Below are positions 20,829 to 30,296 of a stretch of DNA of 64,000 nucleotides, in pieces. The number at the start of each line of letters is the position of its first letter. The stretch's first letter is position 1. The translations under genes and the position numbers were made by a program. The notes beneath the pieces were generated by a model, which was not told the DNA's origin, ran no database searches, and was given only the letters and a program-made list of their open reading frames with translations. This DNA comes from Nitzschia sp. pyKryTriq1 (lineage: Eukaryota; Bacillariophyta; Bacillariophyceae; Bacillariales; Bacillariaceae): the NCBI GenBank assembly GCA_956465555.1, contig OY101125.1:1118501-1182500 (forward strand), in the 5' to 3' direction.

Positions 20829-22237
20829 ATGCCGATCATCAACAACTTGGAACAACAATTCAGCTCCCTCTCCACTTCGGAGAGTCCGCAAAAGGCAGCC
20901 ACTGCCCCGGCTTTGATCAGTCCTGCGAAGAGCGAAGCCGATGCGTCCATCTTTTCCTCGTCCGATGACGAGGCCTCGCAAGATGGCACCCGAATGCTCG
21001 TCAAGAAGACCGAGCACAAGCTCCAGGAAGAGCAAGGCTTGATGGACGACGAGCCTCTGCTCAAGGAGAACCCTTACCGGTTTGTTCTCTTTCCGATCGA
21101 AGACAACGAAGTACGTTTCATTCCAAAGTGCCCGAAACTTGCTACCAATGTCACGCAAACATATCAACTCACTCGCCGCTCCTTCACACGTTCAATATTC
21201 TTAATTGATCATTCTCATTCGTAGCTCTGGGAAATGTACAAAAAGGCAGAGGCCTCCTTTTGGACTTCGGAAGAGATTGATCTCGGCAGCGACATGAAGG
21301 ACTGGAACACTCTTTCGAAGAATGAACGCCACTTTATCAGTCACGTGTTGGCTTTCTTCGCCGCCTCGGACGGAATTGTCAACGAGAACTTGGCCGCCAA
21401 TTTCATGACGGAAATCCAATCCCCCGAAGCCCGCTGCTTTTACGGATTCCAAATTGCCGTGGAGAACATTCACTCGGAAACGTATTCCTTGTTGATTGAC
21501 ACCTACATTAAAGACCCCAAGGAGCGGCTGCACCTCTTGCACGCGATCGATACTGTCGAGTGCGTGCAAAAAAAGGCCAACTGGGCGCTGCAATGGTGCA
21601 ACTCGGATTACGCCAGTTTCGCGGAGCGTTGCATTGCCTTTTGCGTGGTGGAAGGTATTTTCTTTTCGGGAAGCTTTTGCGCCATTTTCTGGCTCAAGAA
21701 GCGAGGACTCATGCCAGGACTTGCCTTTTCCAATGAACTTATCAGTCGTGATGAGGGACTTCACTGCGACTTTGCCTGTCTCTTGTACAAGAAGCTCAAG
21801 CACCAACTTCCGGAAGCACGAATTGTGGAAATTATCACCAATGCTGTGGAGATTGAAAAGGAATTTGTCTCGGACGCTCTGCCGGTGGAATTGATTGGCA
21901 TGAACTCTCGTCTCATGAGTCAGTACATTGAATTCTGTGCCGACCGTCTGTTGGTGTCGCTGGGATGCTCCAAATATTACAAGTCGGTCAACCCCTTTGA
22001 CTGGATGGAGACTATTTCTCTGCAAGGAAAGACCAACTTTTTCGAAAAGCGGTAAGTACAAGTATTGTTATGGAAGATGATGACCTGATGGTGGATGATA
22101 AATTTTTTGTTTCTGTGATTGATTCTCTCACACCCGTGCCTTTTGCTTTTCTTCTTAGTGTCGGAGAATATGCCAAGAGTGGAGTCGGCGGTACTGCTGA
22201 GGAAAACCACTGCTTTGACTTGGACGCTGACTTTTAA
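20829..22237 (+). CDS. RRM2: Ribonucleotide reductase small subunit (R2, class Ia)
   Basis: Three exons: 20829-21110, 21225-22051 and 22159-22237; introns of 114 nt (phase 0) and 107 nt (phase 2). The 395-aa product makes the diferric-tyrosyl radical used by the large subunit to convert ribonucleotides to deoxyribonucleotides. Metal ligands are in place: the WTSEEIDL segment, and Glu174 and His177 in [15 protein letters not shown]; the radical Tyr is Tyr181. The last exon encodes only 26 residues but supplies the essential C-terminal tail FDLDADF that docks to R1, close to the animal FTLDADF. The first 80 residues are a variable acidic, Ser-rich extension. It is cytosolic or nuclear. This is among the most certain assignments in the window. 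Confidence 0.96.
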
Positions 22238-22839
22238 GCATATCAGCGCGACAAGGGGGCTATTTCAATCATTCATTTATTCATTCATTCCATCCATCCA
22301 TCCACCCGGGGTAGGGTCCGCTTGGCACTGAATGTAGCGGCAAGTGTCATGCTGGTTGGACCGAATGCCGCAGTAGTACTGTAGAACTAACAGAACTACT
22401 CTAATAGAGAGAGACGACAATAATATCATAGTCTGAAGAACTACCAGGTACCGGTACAGTAGGAGTACCAGTACAGTTGTCAGAGAGACATCTAAACGTA
22501 TCATCATTCATTATTCTGCCATCATACCGGTACTGTGCCGGTACCTGGTACCGGTATGACCAATCTGATCTTTTTTCGGTCGAATGATTCATTCGGCATA
22601 CGCGATTTTTCGATTTTTCCACCAGCTAAACAGCATTGGGCATTGCCAACAAGACGTGTGCGTCGTGCGTCATCATTCGTTATACTTCATTCGTCGATCT
22701 CTCATTTCTTTGTCGATACGCTGGCAACGATTATCTTGGACGAAGACAATAATGGACAGCGATGATAATAAGAAACCAAAGGGAACGATCGCATTGCACC
22801 TTGCACCCTCCCTTGTCGTTCTCTGAGTGAAGCTACAGA
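22238..22839. other. Intergenic region with GTAC/ACCGGT palindromes
   Basis: No gene is seen. Overlapping palindromes built from GTAC, GGTACC and ACCGGT cluster at about 22440-22480 and 22525-22560. An ATTC-rich run (TCATTCATTCCATCCATCCATCC-like, about 22270-22305) follows the ribonucleotide reductase stop. Confidence 0.5.
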
Positions 22840-23772
22840 ATGAATCCATCAACTTTCGCAGCGGCCCTGCTCGCAATCTATGCTAAATTCTCGTTGGTGG
22901 TGGTGGTGGTGGGAGGTTTCCAAACTCCGGCTGTGAGCCACGGGAGCAGCAAATCCCAACGCCTGGCTCCTTGTCATTCCACAACGAAGGAAAAAACAGG
23001 TGACTTCTTCAAGGATAATGAACAGGCCATCAACAACTTTTGCATCGGGACGAACGAATTTTGGAAGAGCTTGGTCATCCAACCCGTTCGCGACTATGTT
23101 GAGATTCAACCTGCTGGTACAGCAGGCTCTGACATCCTTTCCAAGCTGACGGCACCTCCCGAAGTCCCAGGTATTCCAAGACCAGTATGGTTCACCATTT
23201 TGGGTTCTGTTCCGACGGCCCTTGGTTGGTACGGCTACTACAAGTTCAGCGTCGAAGAAGAGCTCTATCAGTACGAATTGCAAAATGGCAAGCCAGTGTC
23301 AGGTGCGGGAGGGTACGGAACACTCTTTCCCTTTGTTTATGGAGTCATTATCGGTTTTCCGCTATCATTTCTACCACTACCAGGAAGTGATCTCATTTTA
23401 GAGTCTGCAGCCCTTTGGATTCTGCTCGGTCAAGTCAATCTCTACCGCCGTGTCAACGAGCTTTGCACAGAGGAGGGCACCCCCGAATTGTCCGAAAAAC
23501 TCAATGGAGAGCCACCTCTCTACGCATGGTGGGCCCTTTTACCACCTCCATTGGATGTAGTCGTGGGATTGCGGCAGGTACATTTTCTCAGCGAATTCTG
23601 GAGGATAAAACGAGGCGAGGAATATGACAAGGATATTATTGCCGAGGAACTCTTCCCATTCATCAGCTCGCCACGATTTACTCTCAAGGAGTTCTTCCGC
23701 ACTCCTTCCAATTGGTTCTGGTTTACAAAAGATATGAAGGATTTTGAATTTGAATTCCTTCAAGACAAGTAA
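22840..23772 (+). CDS. Unknown plastid-type membrane protein
   Basis: Single-exon 310-aa protein. The first 26 residues form a signal peptide (AALLAIYAKFSLVVVVVGG) followed directly by Phe27-Gln-Thr-Pro, which fits the diatom bipartite plastid leader. The mature part has a hydrophobic stretch around PVWFTILGSVPTALGWYGYY and two more at FVYGVIIGFPLSFLPLPGSD and LILESAALWILLGQVNLYRR. A Trp/Phe-rich C-terminal tail (FRTPSNWFWFTKDM) follows. ALLPPPLDVVVGLRQVHFLS may be a further membrane or amphipathic segment. I do not recognise the family. A thylakoid or envelope membrane location is inferred from the leader and the hydrophobic segments. Confidence 0.75.
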   Translation: MNPSTFAAALLAIYAKFSLVVVVVGGFQTPAVSHGSSKSQRLAPCHSTTKEKTGDFFKDNEQAINNFCIGTNEFWKSLVIQPVRDYVEIQPAGTAGSDILSKLTAPPEVPGIPRPVWFTILGSVPTALGWYGYYKFSVEEELYQYELQNGKPVSGAGGYGTLFPFVYGVIIGFPLSFLPLPGSDLILESAALWILLGQVNLYRRVNELCTEEGTPELSEKLNGEPPLYAWWALLPPPLDVVVGLRQVHFLSEFWRIKRGEEYDKDIIAEELFPFISSPRFTLKEFFRTPSNWFWFTKDMKDFEFEFLQDK

Positions 23773-24771
23773 GAAGTTCTCTCTAGAAGAGTAATCTAGA
23801 GTGGCTTTGGAGCGAGGGAGGCAGTCGATTTGTGCTTCGTCGAGTAACTTCTAGACTAGAGCCGGAGGGAACCAGGCTATTACGATTGTCCATCGCGACT
23901 TTCATCCAGCCAAAAAGATGTTACTTCAATTGATTAGTTGTCCTTGGATGAACCCCATGCCGCCATTGTTAAATTGATTCGTCTTGCCCCTCTGCTTGTC
24001 TGATCCAAGCTTCGTATTCTGTTCTTAATCAGTTGAATCTTCCAAAAGTATAATAATGACAAATTGTTAAATTGATTCGTCTTGCCCCTCTGCTTGTCTG
24101 ATCCAAGCGTCGTATTCTGTTCTTAATTAGTTGAATCTTCCAAACGTATAATAATGACAATCGATCTTCCTCTGTGGGCATCCTCAGATATAAGGCCGAC
24201 TTTGCCTGCTCCTGTGTTACGACAGGTCCTTCAAATCATAATCGTCGGGAAATGCTGCGAACAATCGTCAGGTACATCGTTAGCAAAAAGGAATTGCCAG
24301 AGACTTCACTCCACAATCAAGCATATCACTTACCCAAAAATATGTTCTGGTCCGCGACGGCAATCTTCGGTCTAGTGGTTTTGCCTTTGGACCAATCGCT
24401 AAACGCCTGCTGCTCAGCCGACTTCGCTTGCGGTGGCGGCTGTCTCATCGTGCCACCTGAACTCGACTCGCCAGTTTGCGTGTTTGTATGTTCTGGCTCC
24501 ATATTTTAACTATCTTTTGTGGTCGTCCCATGCACTCCCAGTGATCTTTCAGGCTTGCTTCCGCCGGATGAGATGGTGTTTATGATAGACTCGGGGTCTC
24601 TTTCTGCGGAGACAAGCCTTCCAGTACAGTACCGGTACGGGGTACGCACCGGTAAGACAGTCCAACGCGAAAACCGAAAACGCGAGGTTTTTGCTGTTTT
24701 CATCGCAGTACAGTAGTTACAAAATGCAAAAAAAGCTTTGCATTGTAATATTTACGGAGAAGTGTATCTTC
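23773..24771. other. Intergenic region between plastid-type protein and 5S rRNA
   Basis: No protein gene is supported. It contains the 98-bp tandem duplication described separately and, near 24625-24660, GTACCGGTACGGGGTAC-type palindromes. The final 50 bases, AT-rich, form the immediate upstream region of the 5S rRNA gene. Confidence 0.5.
23965..24160. repeat. Two-copy 98-bp tandem duplication
   Basis: Copy 1 spans 23965-24062 and copy 2 spans 24063-24160, joined without spacer. I count about three substitutions between them (for example T/G at 24011/24109), so the duplication is recent on the scale of intergenic drift. The unit is non-coding and carries no recognisable motif. Confidence 0.9.
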
Positions 24772-24889
24772 GGGAACGACCATACCAGCATGACAGCACC
24801 ACATCCCGTCCGCTCTGTGAAGTTAAGCATGCTCGGGCTCGGTTAGTACTACGGTGGGGGACCACGTTGGAATCCCGAGTGTTGTTCTC
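24772..24889 (+). rRNA. 5S ribosomal RNA
   Basis: A 118-nt 5S rRNA. The terminal helix I is complete: GGGAACGAC at 24772-24780 pairs with 24881-24889 over nine base pairs including three G-U wobbles. The 5' part reads CGACCATACCAGCATGA and the loop region reads GAAGTTAAGCATGCTCGGGC, the conserved box A/intermediate-element region of the Pol III internal control region. GTTAGTACTACGGTGGG and the box C-like GGGGACCACG follow. The 3' part CCCGAGTGTTGTTCTC completes the molecule. There is one copy only, not in a tandem array and not next to other rDNA in this window. It could be a functional dispersed copy or a recent pseudo-copy; intact pairing favours function. Confidence 0.93.
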
Positions 24890-24903
24890 TTTTTGCTTTT
24901 TTT
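24890..24903 (+). terminator. RNA polymerase III T-run terminator
   Basis: A T5 tract at 24890-24894 directly after the 5S rRNA 3' end and a second T7 tract at 24897-24903. Pol III stops at four or more T in the coding strand, so this pair would end the transcript cleanly. Confidence 0.85.
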
Positions 24904-25617
24904 ATAATATTTTCGGTTGCGGACCCAGCGTTGCCCTCCTGTACAAGTCACTGATACATACGTTTACTCTCTCCAAGAGAGAGAGAGAGCGGACACTGCT
25001 AGCTTGTCAAGAACGACGACTCAATCCGATTCTCGAGAAGGAAAGCTACAGTATTTGGAGCAACAACTTGATTGAAACACCGGTACGAAGATACTACATT
25101 CTCTTTCTCTCTCTAGAGTCTCTCAAGTGGAGACATATTAGTATTCCTGCGGTGGACTTCTCCCCACATGCGACTTGGTACTTGGAGGAGGCCCAGCTCA
25201 GTGGACGCTAGTTCGAACTTTAGTTGTGGAAAACCAAGGGAGTGCTGGTCTGCCTGCTGCAAACAACAAAGCCCTTTTCTATCTCTCGCTTGCACAAGGC
25301 AGATGTTTCCTGTCCTTGGTTTAGAAGCAGTGTTCAGGCCATTCAATTCTTCTCCACACTTTGCATCGATACTTGTAGTATGCTGCCGAGTACGGCAACT
25401 CCCATAGCGCCGCAAAAAAAGGAGAAAGAATTCAATATCACCATCTTTACCTTCGATATGCAGGTCTATTCTGAATTTTCTTTCGCAATTTCGAGGCACC
25501 TTGCAAACACTCGCGTCATTGCGCAAGGGTTAGTTTTCACAATCCTGACTCCACGGTGAGGTCGAGCCAAATGCCGATCGCCACCCAAACATTTGTTATG
25601 GATTCGTGTAAGTCCAA
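24904..25617. other. Intergenic region
   Basis: No gene is supported. There is a GA run near 24978-24988. Overlapping frames on both strands (about 25113-25559) begin at non-ATG codons and show no domain. This includes the 3' flank of the bestrophin-like gene. Confidence 0.45.
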
Positions 25618-26874
25618 TCAACGACTTCCGTATTGTGTTTGTGGTGGTGAATGTGACATCATGAGGAATTGATTTCCCACATTCTCTTGCACCACAGTCG
25701 AGAGGTGGTACATCGGAAGTAAGGGGAATGGATTTTCAATTTCGACCCCAATTTCATCGATTCCAACAAAGACATAACTCAACAAGGCGATATTGACCAA
25801 GATGGCCAGTAAGCCACACGTGGAGCCCCCTATCAAGGCAATCGGTAAGAGTCCGAGATACAGGCATAACACGCGAGAGGTATGTCGAGTGTAGGTGGGA
25901 GGAATCGGACTACCCATTAATCGCAAACAGGTACCGAACGAAACTTCCAGTTCCACCAGCCGATCCTCGATGGCTTGTGCAGCCACCAAGGGTAATTCTC
26001 GATTATAAGCGGCCAGTATTTGACGCATTCGACAAATCATAGCAGTAGGAGTGTTGGCGGGAGCTCGTTCCAACCACGCCGCTTCTTCCGGAGGCAAGAC
26101 GGTGCGCACGACCCCCTTATCATCTTCGTCTCGCAAGTGTCCCTTGAGAATCCAACCGTACACTGATAAATAGCGGCCCATCAACAATGCTTGATTTTCA
26201 TCGAGGGGACGAATATACGTCCCCAATAGCCCCGCCAAGGTCGTCGCGGCACGAACTGTAACGCCCCACATGGAACGTGCTTCCAATAATCGATCCAAGG
26301 CGCGATTGGTGCGAAGAGCAAGCAACAGTGACAGTGGCGCTGTCAAGGAGCTCATTCCCGACGCAAAGGAAGCATGTTGGACCCACGAAAGTACAGCAGG
26401 GGATCGGTGCAACATATGAAACACAAAGACACTCCAAACCATCAGCGCCGCCACCGTCGGCAAAACCGCCCGGGCTGTGGGCGATTGGGTCCACGACAAT
26501 AGGTGACGTCCATAGCGTCGTAAGGACCGGGCTTGATGGTACTCCCAATCATCGTTGGTCCACGACTTGGTGAAGGAGGAATCGCGTTTCGAGTGGGTGG
26601 GGGTCAACAAGCGATGATGCCCGTTCAAATGACGAAGATTGGAGAGATCGGCTAGAAAAGCTGGGAGGGAATCCTTTTCGCCGCGGCGCCAGACACGTCG
26701 AAGCGTCGCCATGGTGACTGTGGGACTCATACTCGTAACAGTGCTATTCATGTGTTCCGAGGCGGCTTGAACCGCTGACAAAGAAGTAGCGAGCATCAAA
26801 ATCCAAAAGATCGCGAGACTGGCAGCGTCTCGTCCTGGAATTCGTTCTCGATTGTTTCCGGAAAGGACTCTCAT
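25618..26874 (-). CDS. Bestrophin-like anion channel (UPF0187/bestrophin family)
   Basis: Single-exon 418-aa protein. A hydrophobic leader (SLAIFWILMLATSLSAVQA|AS) resembles a signal peptide but lacks the Phe expected for plastid import. After a polar stretch of about 75 residues the bestrophin core begins (residues about 135-410). It has TMs in PTVAALMVWSVFVFHML and MSSLTAPLSLLLALRTNRAL, the helical RLLEARSMWGVTVRAATTLA and LGLLPIALIGGSTCGLLAIL. The family signature GIDEIGVEIENPFP lies close to the C-terminus, followed by the LLPMYHLSTVVQ tail. Algal and plant relatives pass chloride or bicarbonate across thylakoid membranes; animal ones are plasma-membrane channels. The membrane here cannot be decided. 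Confidence 0.87.
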   Translation of the reverse strand: MRVLSGNNRERIPGRDAASLAIFWILMLATSLSAVQAASEHMNSTVTSMSPTVTMATLRRVWRRGEKDSLPAFLADLSNLRHLNGHHRLLTPTHSKRDSSFTKSWTNDDWEYHQARSLRRYGRHLLSWTQSPTARAVLPTVAALMVWSVFVFHMLHRSPAVLSWVQHASFASGMSSLTAPLSLLLALRTNRALDRLLEARSMWGVTVRAATTLAGLLGTYIRPLDENQALLMGRYLSVYGWILKGHLRDEDDKGVVRTVLPPEEAAWLERAPANTPTAMICRMRQILAAYNRELPLVAAQAIEDRLVELEVSFGTCLRLMGSPIPPTYTRHTSRVLCLYLGLLPIALIGGSTCGLLAILVNIALLSYVFVGIDEIGVEIENPFPLLPMYHLSTVVQENVGNQFLMMSHSPPQTQYGSR

Positions 26875-27419
26875 CTTGGCTTCTAAAACGGCTGATGGAT
26901 TTCAAAGCCAGATGATTAATTGCTACAGATTGTATTGTCCCCCCCCTGGAAAAATGGCAAGGGGAACAATGGACAGAGTGTATGTACTGGTATGTGCTTG
27001 TACTCGAAGAGGAAGACGACGACGACGACGACTACTCTCCTCTTCCCCCTCGTCCTCGTGTCAAGTGCCAATGAAGAATGGAGAAGAACAATGCAGACAT
27101 CAACAACGGGCAGAAAACGACGACGTCCACAAAATTATTTACGCAAAGAGAAGATGATGCGACAGATGGGATACTAGCCGGTTGGCGGTCGGGCGTCACG
27201 GAGTATCACTCGCGCAAACGCGCATCCGTGACGCCAAATCTTTTTTTAGTGTCACATTATTTTGGGATCATCATCTGTTTTGATCTGATCCGCGATGCGA
27301 ACTCTAACTGATGGACGACTCTGCTGCTCGTACTTGTACCGATGGTGTCAGGTATCAGGCTTCTGACACAAAATCTACACATTAACACAACAAGAACTTT
27401 CCAGTTGAAAATCACTACC
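26875..27419. other. Divergent intergenic region
   Basis: Upstream of the bestrophin-like gene (minus) and of the SnoaL-like gene (plus). It holds an ACG/CGA triplet run near 27014-27030. An in-frame upstream ATG at 27342 could extend the SnoaL-like protein by 26 residues. Confidence 0.45.
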
Positions 27420-27941
27420 ATGCTCGTAACCACTCTCGCACTTCCCTCATCACCCCCCAGCACGTCAATTCGTCGTGAGGTAAGTATAGGTCTCCAGCCC
27501 ATCGAATTGTTGAACGGATGTTCCGAGGAGGGATGCTCCATCGAATCGGATGATCCTCACCTCACAAATTTGGTGAGAAAACATTACCTGGAACACTTTG
27601 GTCACCGTGACTTGGATGGTATGGTGAAAGATTATGCCGATAATGCCATAATGGTCAATGTGATCAACGGAGAAAGAAGGAGCTATCATGGCCACGAAGA
27701 GATCAAAGATTCTTTCCGAGAGATCTTTGCATCGCACCCCACCGTCAACTCAACCTTCCACTTGAAGCATATCGTTATACATGATCGATATGCAATGGCT
27801 GTGTGGACTGCAAAAACGCCTACCAAAATTTACCCTCAGAGCTCCGACACCTTGCTCTTTGATCGGGATGGAAAGATCTTGAAGCAATTCTTCAACTGTC
27901 AGGTCAGCGAACTCGAGCATCCCTGGTATGTGGAAGAATAG
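27420..27941 (+). CDS. SnoaL/NTF2-like fold protein
   Basis: Protein of 173 aa from the ATG at 27420, which has a favourable ACC context; an ATG at 27342 gives 199 aa. Residues about 45-165 form the cone-shaped alpha+beta NTF2/SnoaL fold: LTNLVRKHYLEHFGHRDLDG, YADNAIMVNVINGERRSYHG, EEIKDSFREIFASHP, YAMAVWTAKTPTKIYPQSSD and KILKQFFNCQVSE. Such proteins serve as small-molecule isomerases, cyclases or binding modules. Catalytic residues vary so much across the family that none is assigned. The first 40 residues are Ser/Pro-rich, with one Cys-Ser-Glu-Glu-Gly-Cys pair. Confidence 0.78.
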   Translation: MLVTTLALPSSPPSTSIRREVSIGLQPIELLNGCSEEGCSIESDDPHLTNLVRKHYLEHFGHRDLDGMVKDYADNAIMVNVINGERRSYHGHEEIKDSFREIFASHPTVNSTFHLKHIVIHDRYAMAVWTAKTPTKIYPQSSDTLLFDRDGKILKQFFNCQVSELEHPWYVEE

Positions 27942-28657
27942 TAACTAAGAATGCTGTGCTTAGGCGCCTTTGAAAAGACGATCGATGTAGGAATCTCATA
28001 TTGAAAAAGCAATGCAGCAAAGATTGATTCCATTCTTTATTAAGGACCTAGAGTAGGATCCTCTACTAGTACCATCAATTTATTATAACATAACCATCAC
28101 TGTCAAGCTGCACCTCTGCCGTCATGAATGTAGAGCCACTATAACAAATTAAAAGACTTTCCTACCGTTACACGTGCAGTAATCACGTCACCGGGACTGA
28201 ACATATCTGCGGGTGTAAGTGCCTTTGTACTCCGCCTCTTGTTGTAGCTTGTTGTCGTAGCCGGTAGTGCAGTCTACTCGCTATTGGCCTATTCTAGTAT
28301 CTATCTCGAAGGATTCAAACAGTGCAGCAACTGCTTGCCACACTATCTAATATCCAACTCCCAACGCCCTTTTCGGTAGCCGATTGCAAGACGGAAGAAC
28401 CCCTGCGTGGTCTACGACACGGCACGTAAAAGCTTGCGAACGGAATTTGAGGGACGAGGACGAGCCCCAGAATCGACCGACCAACAAGGTAGTATGGTAT
28501 CGCCTCAGAACTTGGGGAAATTTCGAAACCAAAGTCCACGGCCTTCCTCTAGACACGCCCTTGGTGATTTCGAGGAGGCTAGAGGGTGGTGGCACACGAT
28601 CTGCTGAAGCATACCGGTTGAGAGTGGTCGAGCACTATCCGTATTTTGCGGTACTCT
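27942..28657. other. Intergenic region
   Basis: No gene is supported. Open frames on both strands at about 28315-28690 are mutual shadows. It is the shared 3' flank of two convergent genes. Confidence 0.45.
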
Positions 28658-29386
28658 TTACCCAGTCCCAAGTAAAACAGCTCCAGTAATTATCAAAATC
28701 AAAGTCAGAATGCCAGCTGTCAACCAAATCCACCACCGCGGACGCTCTCCTCCTTTGGAAAGGTACCGGGCATAAGGCGCGATTGTTTTTTCAGGCGCCA
28801 ACATACTTTTGTCGTCTCGGAATCTCACTCCATCATTTTCCAAGTCAGCCCGTGTCACATATTCTTCTTCATGCATGGTGACTTCGATTTTCTTTTTCTT
28901 GTTGGCGGCAACATAAGGGCTCAGATCTGCGGATGGCCCACAGGTCATTTTTTCGACATTTTCAAAAACTCGGTCGAGCGCGTCTTTGTCTTGCTGTGCT
29001 GCGGTCGTACTTTCCACTATTGAGTCCAACTCTGCCTCCACGTCCTCTTCATACATCGTCATTGAGCCACATAGAGAGCTGGTTTCGATATCGCACCCTC
29101 CTGACGTCTTTCGTCGTTCGGCTTTTTCCATCCGTGCTGCAGTGGTCAAACTCAGGCTCCGTTCGATCCCTTCAAAGACATGATCAAGAACATCCTCTTT
29201 GGGGATGTTTTCAAAGGCTTCGGGAGGGAGATCATTCGGAACTGGACAACTAAGTGTAGCTTTATCGCAGACGCTATCCAGCCAGTCTTCTTCCTGGTCG
29301 CCTTCTGAACTGCTGGTGACGCTTTGTCCTGGATGATGCGGAGTTTCTTCTCCTTTCGTTGTCTTGGGAGACGACGACCATACCAT
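28658..29386 (-). CDS. Tail-anchored acidic protein with LDxxFExxE repeats
   Basis: Single-exon 242-aa protein, ATG at 29386. The soluble N-terminal part is acidic, Ser/Glu/Asp-rich, and carries three copies of a short motif: DWLDSVCDKATLSC, DVLDHVFEGIERSLS and DALDRVFENVEKMTC. A weaker fourth copy may be the AELDSIVEST segment. A basic/aromatic juxtamembrane stretch (RYLSKGGERPRWW) precedes a single helix (IWLTAGILTLILIITGAVLL) that ends three residues before the stop, so the protein reads as tail-anchored with its repeats in the cytosol. The same motif and layout recur in the minus-strand gene at 42585-43943. I do not recognise a named family. A role as an adaptor on an endomembrane is inference. 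Confidence 0.72.
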   Translation of the reverse strand: MVWSSSPKTTKGEETPHHPGQSVTSSSEGDQEEDWLDSVCDKATLSCPVPNDLPPEAFENIPKEDVLDHVFEGIERSLSLTTAARMEKAERRKTSGGCDIETSSLCGSMTMYEEDVEAELDSIVESTTAAQQDKDALDRVFENVEKMTCGPSADLSPYVAANKKKKIEVTMHEEEYVTRADLENDGVRFRDDKSMLAPEKTIAPYARYLSKGGERPRWWIWLTAGILTLILIITGAVLLGTG

Positions 29387-30296
29387 GATGGCAAATACAC
29401 AGCGGCGGTAGTGGATCGGAGGTGAATGTTTCTCTTGGGAGCGATAAAAGTGGTGTTCCTTATTTCAATGCAGTTTCGTCCATCGCCATGGTGGAGCAGT
29501 GCTGTGATAGGCAATTGATCTGCTCTTGGACGAGATTTCTTTGTTACAAGATCCGAATTGGGAATTCCCAAAAATTGGTTCTATTGTCATGCGTCGAGTC
29601 CCGAGAAAGGATGAACGGAGAATGCTCGAGCATTCACCAAATACGGATCTGTAGGAAATCAATATTCCACGCAGGCAGGCCAACGATGATGGTCGATGAC
29701 CCAATCAAAAAATGGTTTCGGATACTTAACGATTGTGACCAAGACCAATGATTCTTAAGTTCTGATGATGCTGCTGCAAATGGTGGTGGCGCAGGCAATA
29801 ATAATAATTGAGATGAGAAACGGTCCCTATCTACAACAGACTTTTGGGGGCATAACATGTCCAGACATCGCCAAGTTGATCGATACTCTGGGTCAACGCG
29901 CGTGCACAACCCGCGTGCACTTGCACTACTGTGCTTGTACCTGTACTGTAATAGCGCCAGAGAACATACACAGTAGCGCTAACGGTATCTTAAAAAAAAA
30001 AGTATGCATGGACCTGACCCGCCTTGTCGAGATGATGCCGTGTGTTCCAAGATAATGACGCAGATTTTCATAGTCGGCTTTTCTTCATCACGGCCGGCGT
30101 TGGAAAATATGGTGAGGATCTGCGAGCGTGTACTTTCAACTTCTTATCGTACCAGGTAATACCAGGAACGACTTCAGACTTCAAACCAAGACTACCACAC
30201 GCTGAGCAAGAAGGTAGTTTGGAGTTGAGACTTGCACGGCATGTCAAGAGAGTGAAAAGGAAAGCTTTTCGACACATAGGGGGAAATAGCGAAGAG
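29387..30296. other. Divergent intergenic region
   Basis: Upstream of the tail-anchored repeat protein (minus) and the CRAL-TRIO/DUF6824 gene (plus). The reading frame of the latter stays open upstream to 30042 from an ATG, so part of 30042-30296 may be coding (85 more residues, no domain) or 5' UTR. An A-run lies at about 29991-30001. Confidence 0.45.

Noticed and set aside
21201-22061. Long minus-strand open frame (286 codons)
   Set aside because: It lies antisense to the ribonucleotide reductase small subunit, whose motifs and splice sites are unambiguous; the frame is a shadow.
23965-24160. The 98-bp direct repeat as ends of a mobile element
   Set aside because: The copies abut with nothing between them and no transposase or reverse transcriptase lies near; it is a plain tandem duplication.
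25113-25559. Overlapping open frames on both strands after the 5S rRNA
   Set aside because: They start at non-ATG codons and show no domain.
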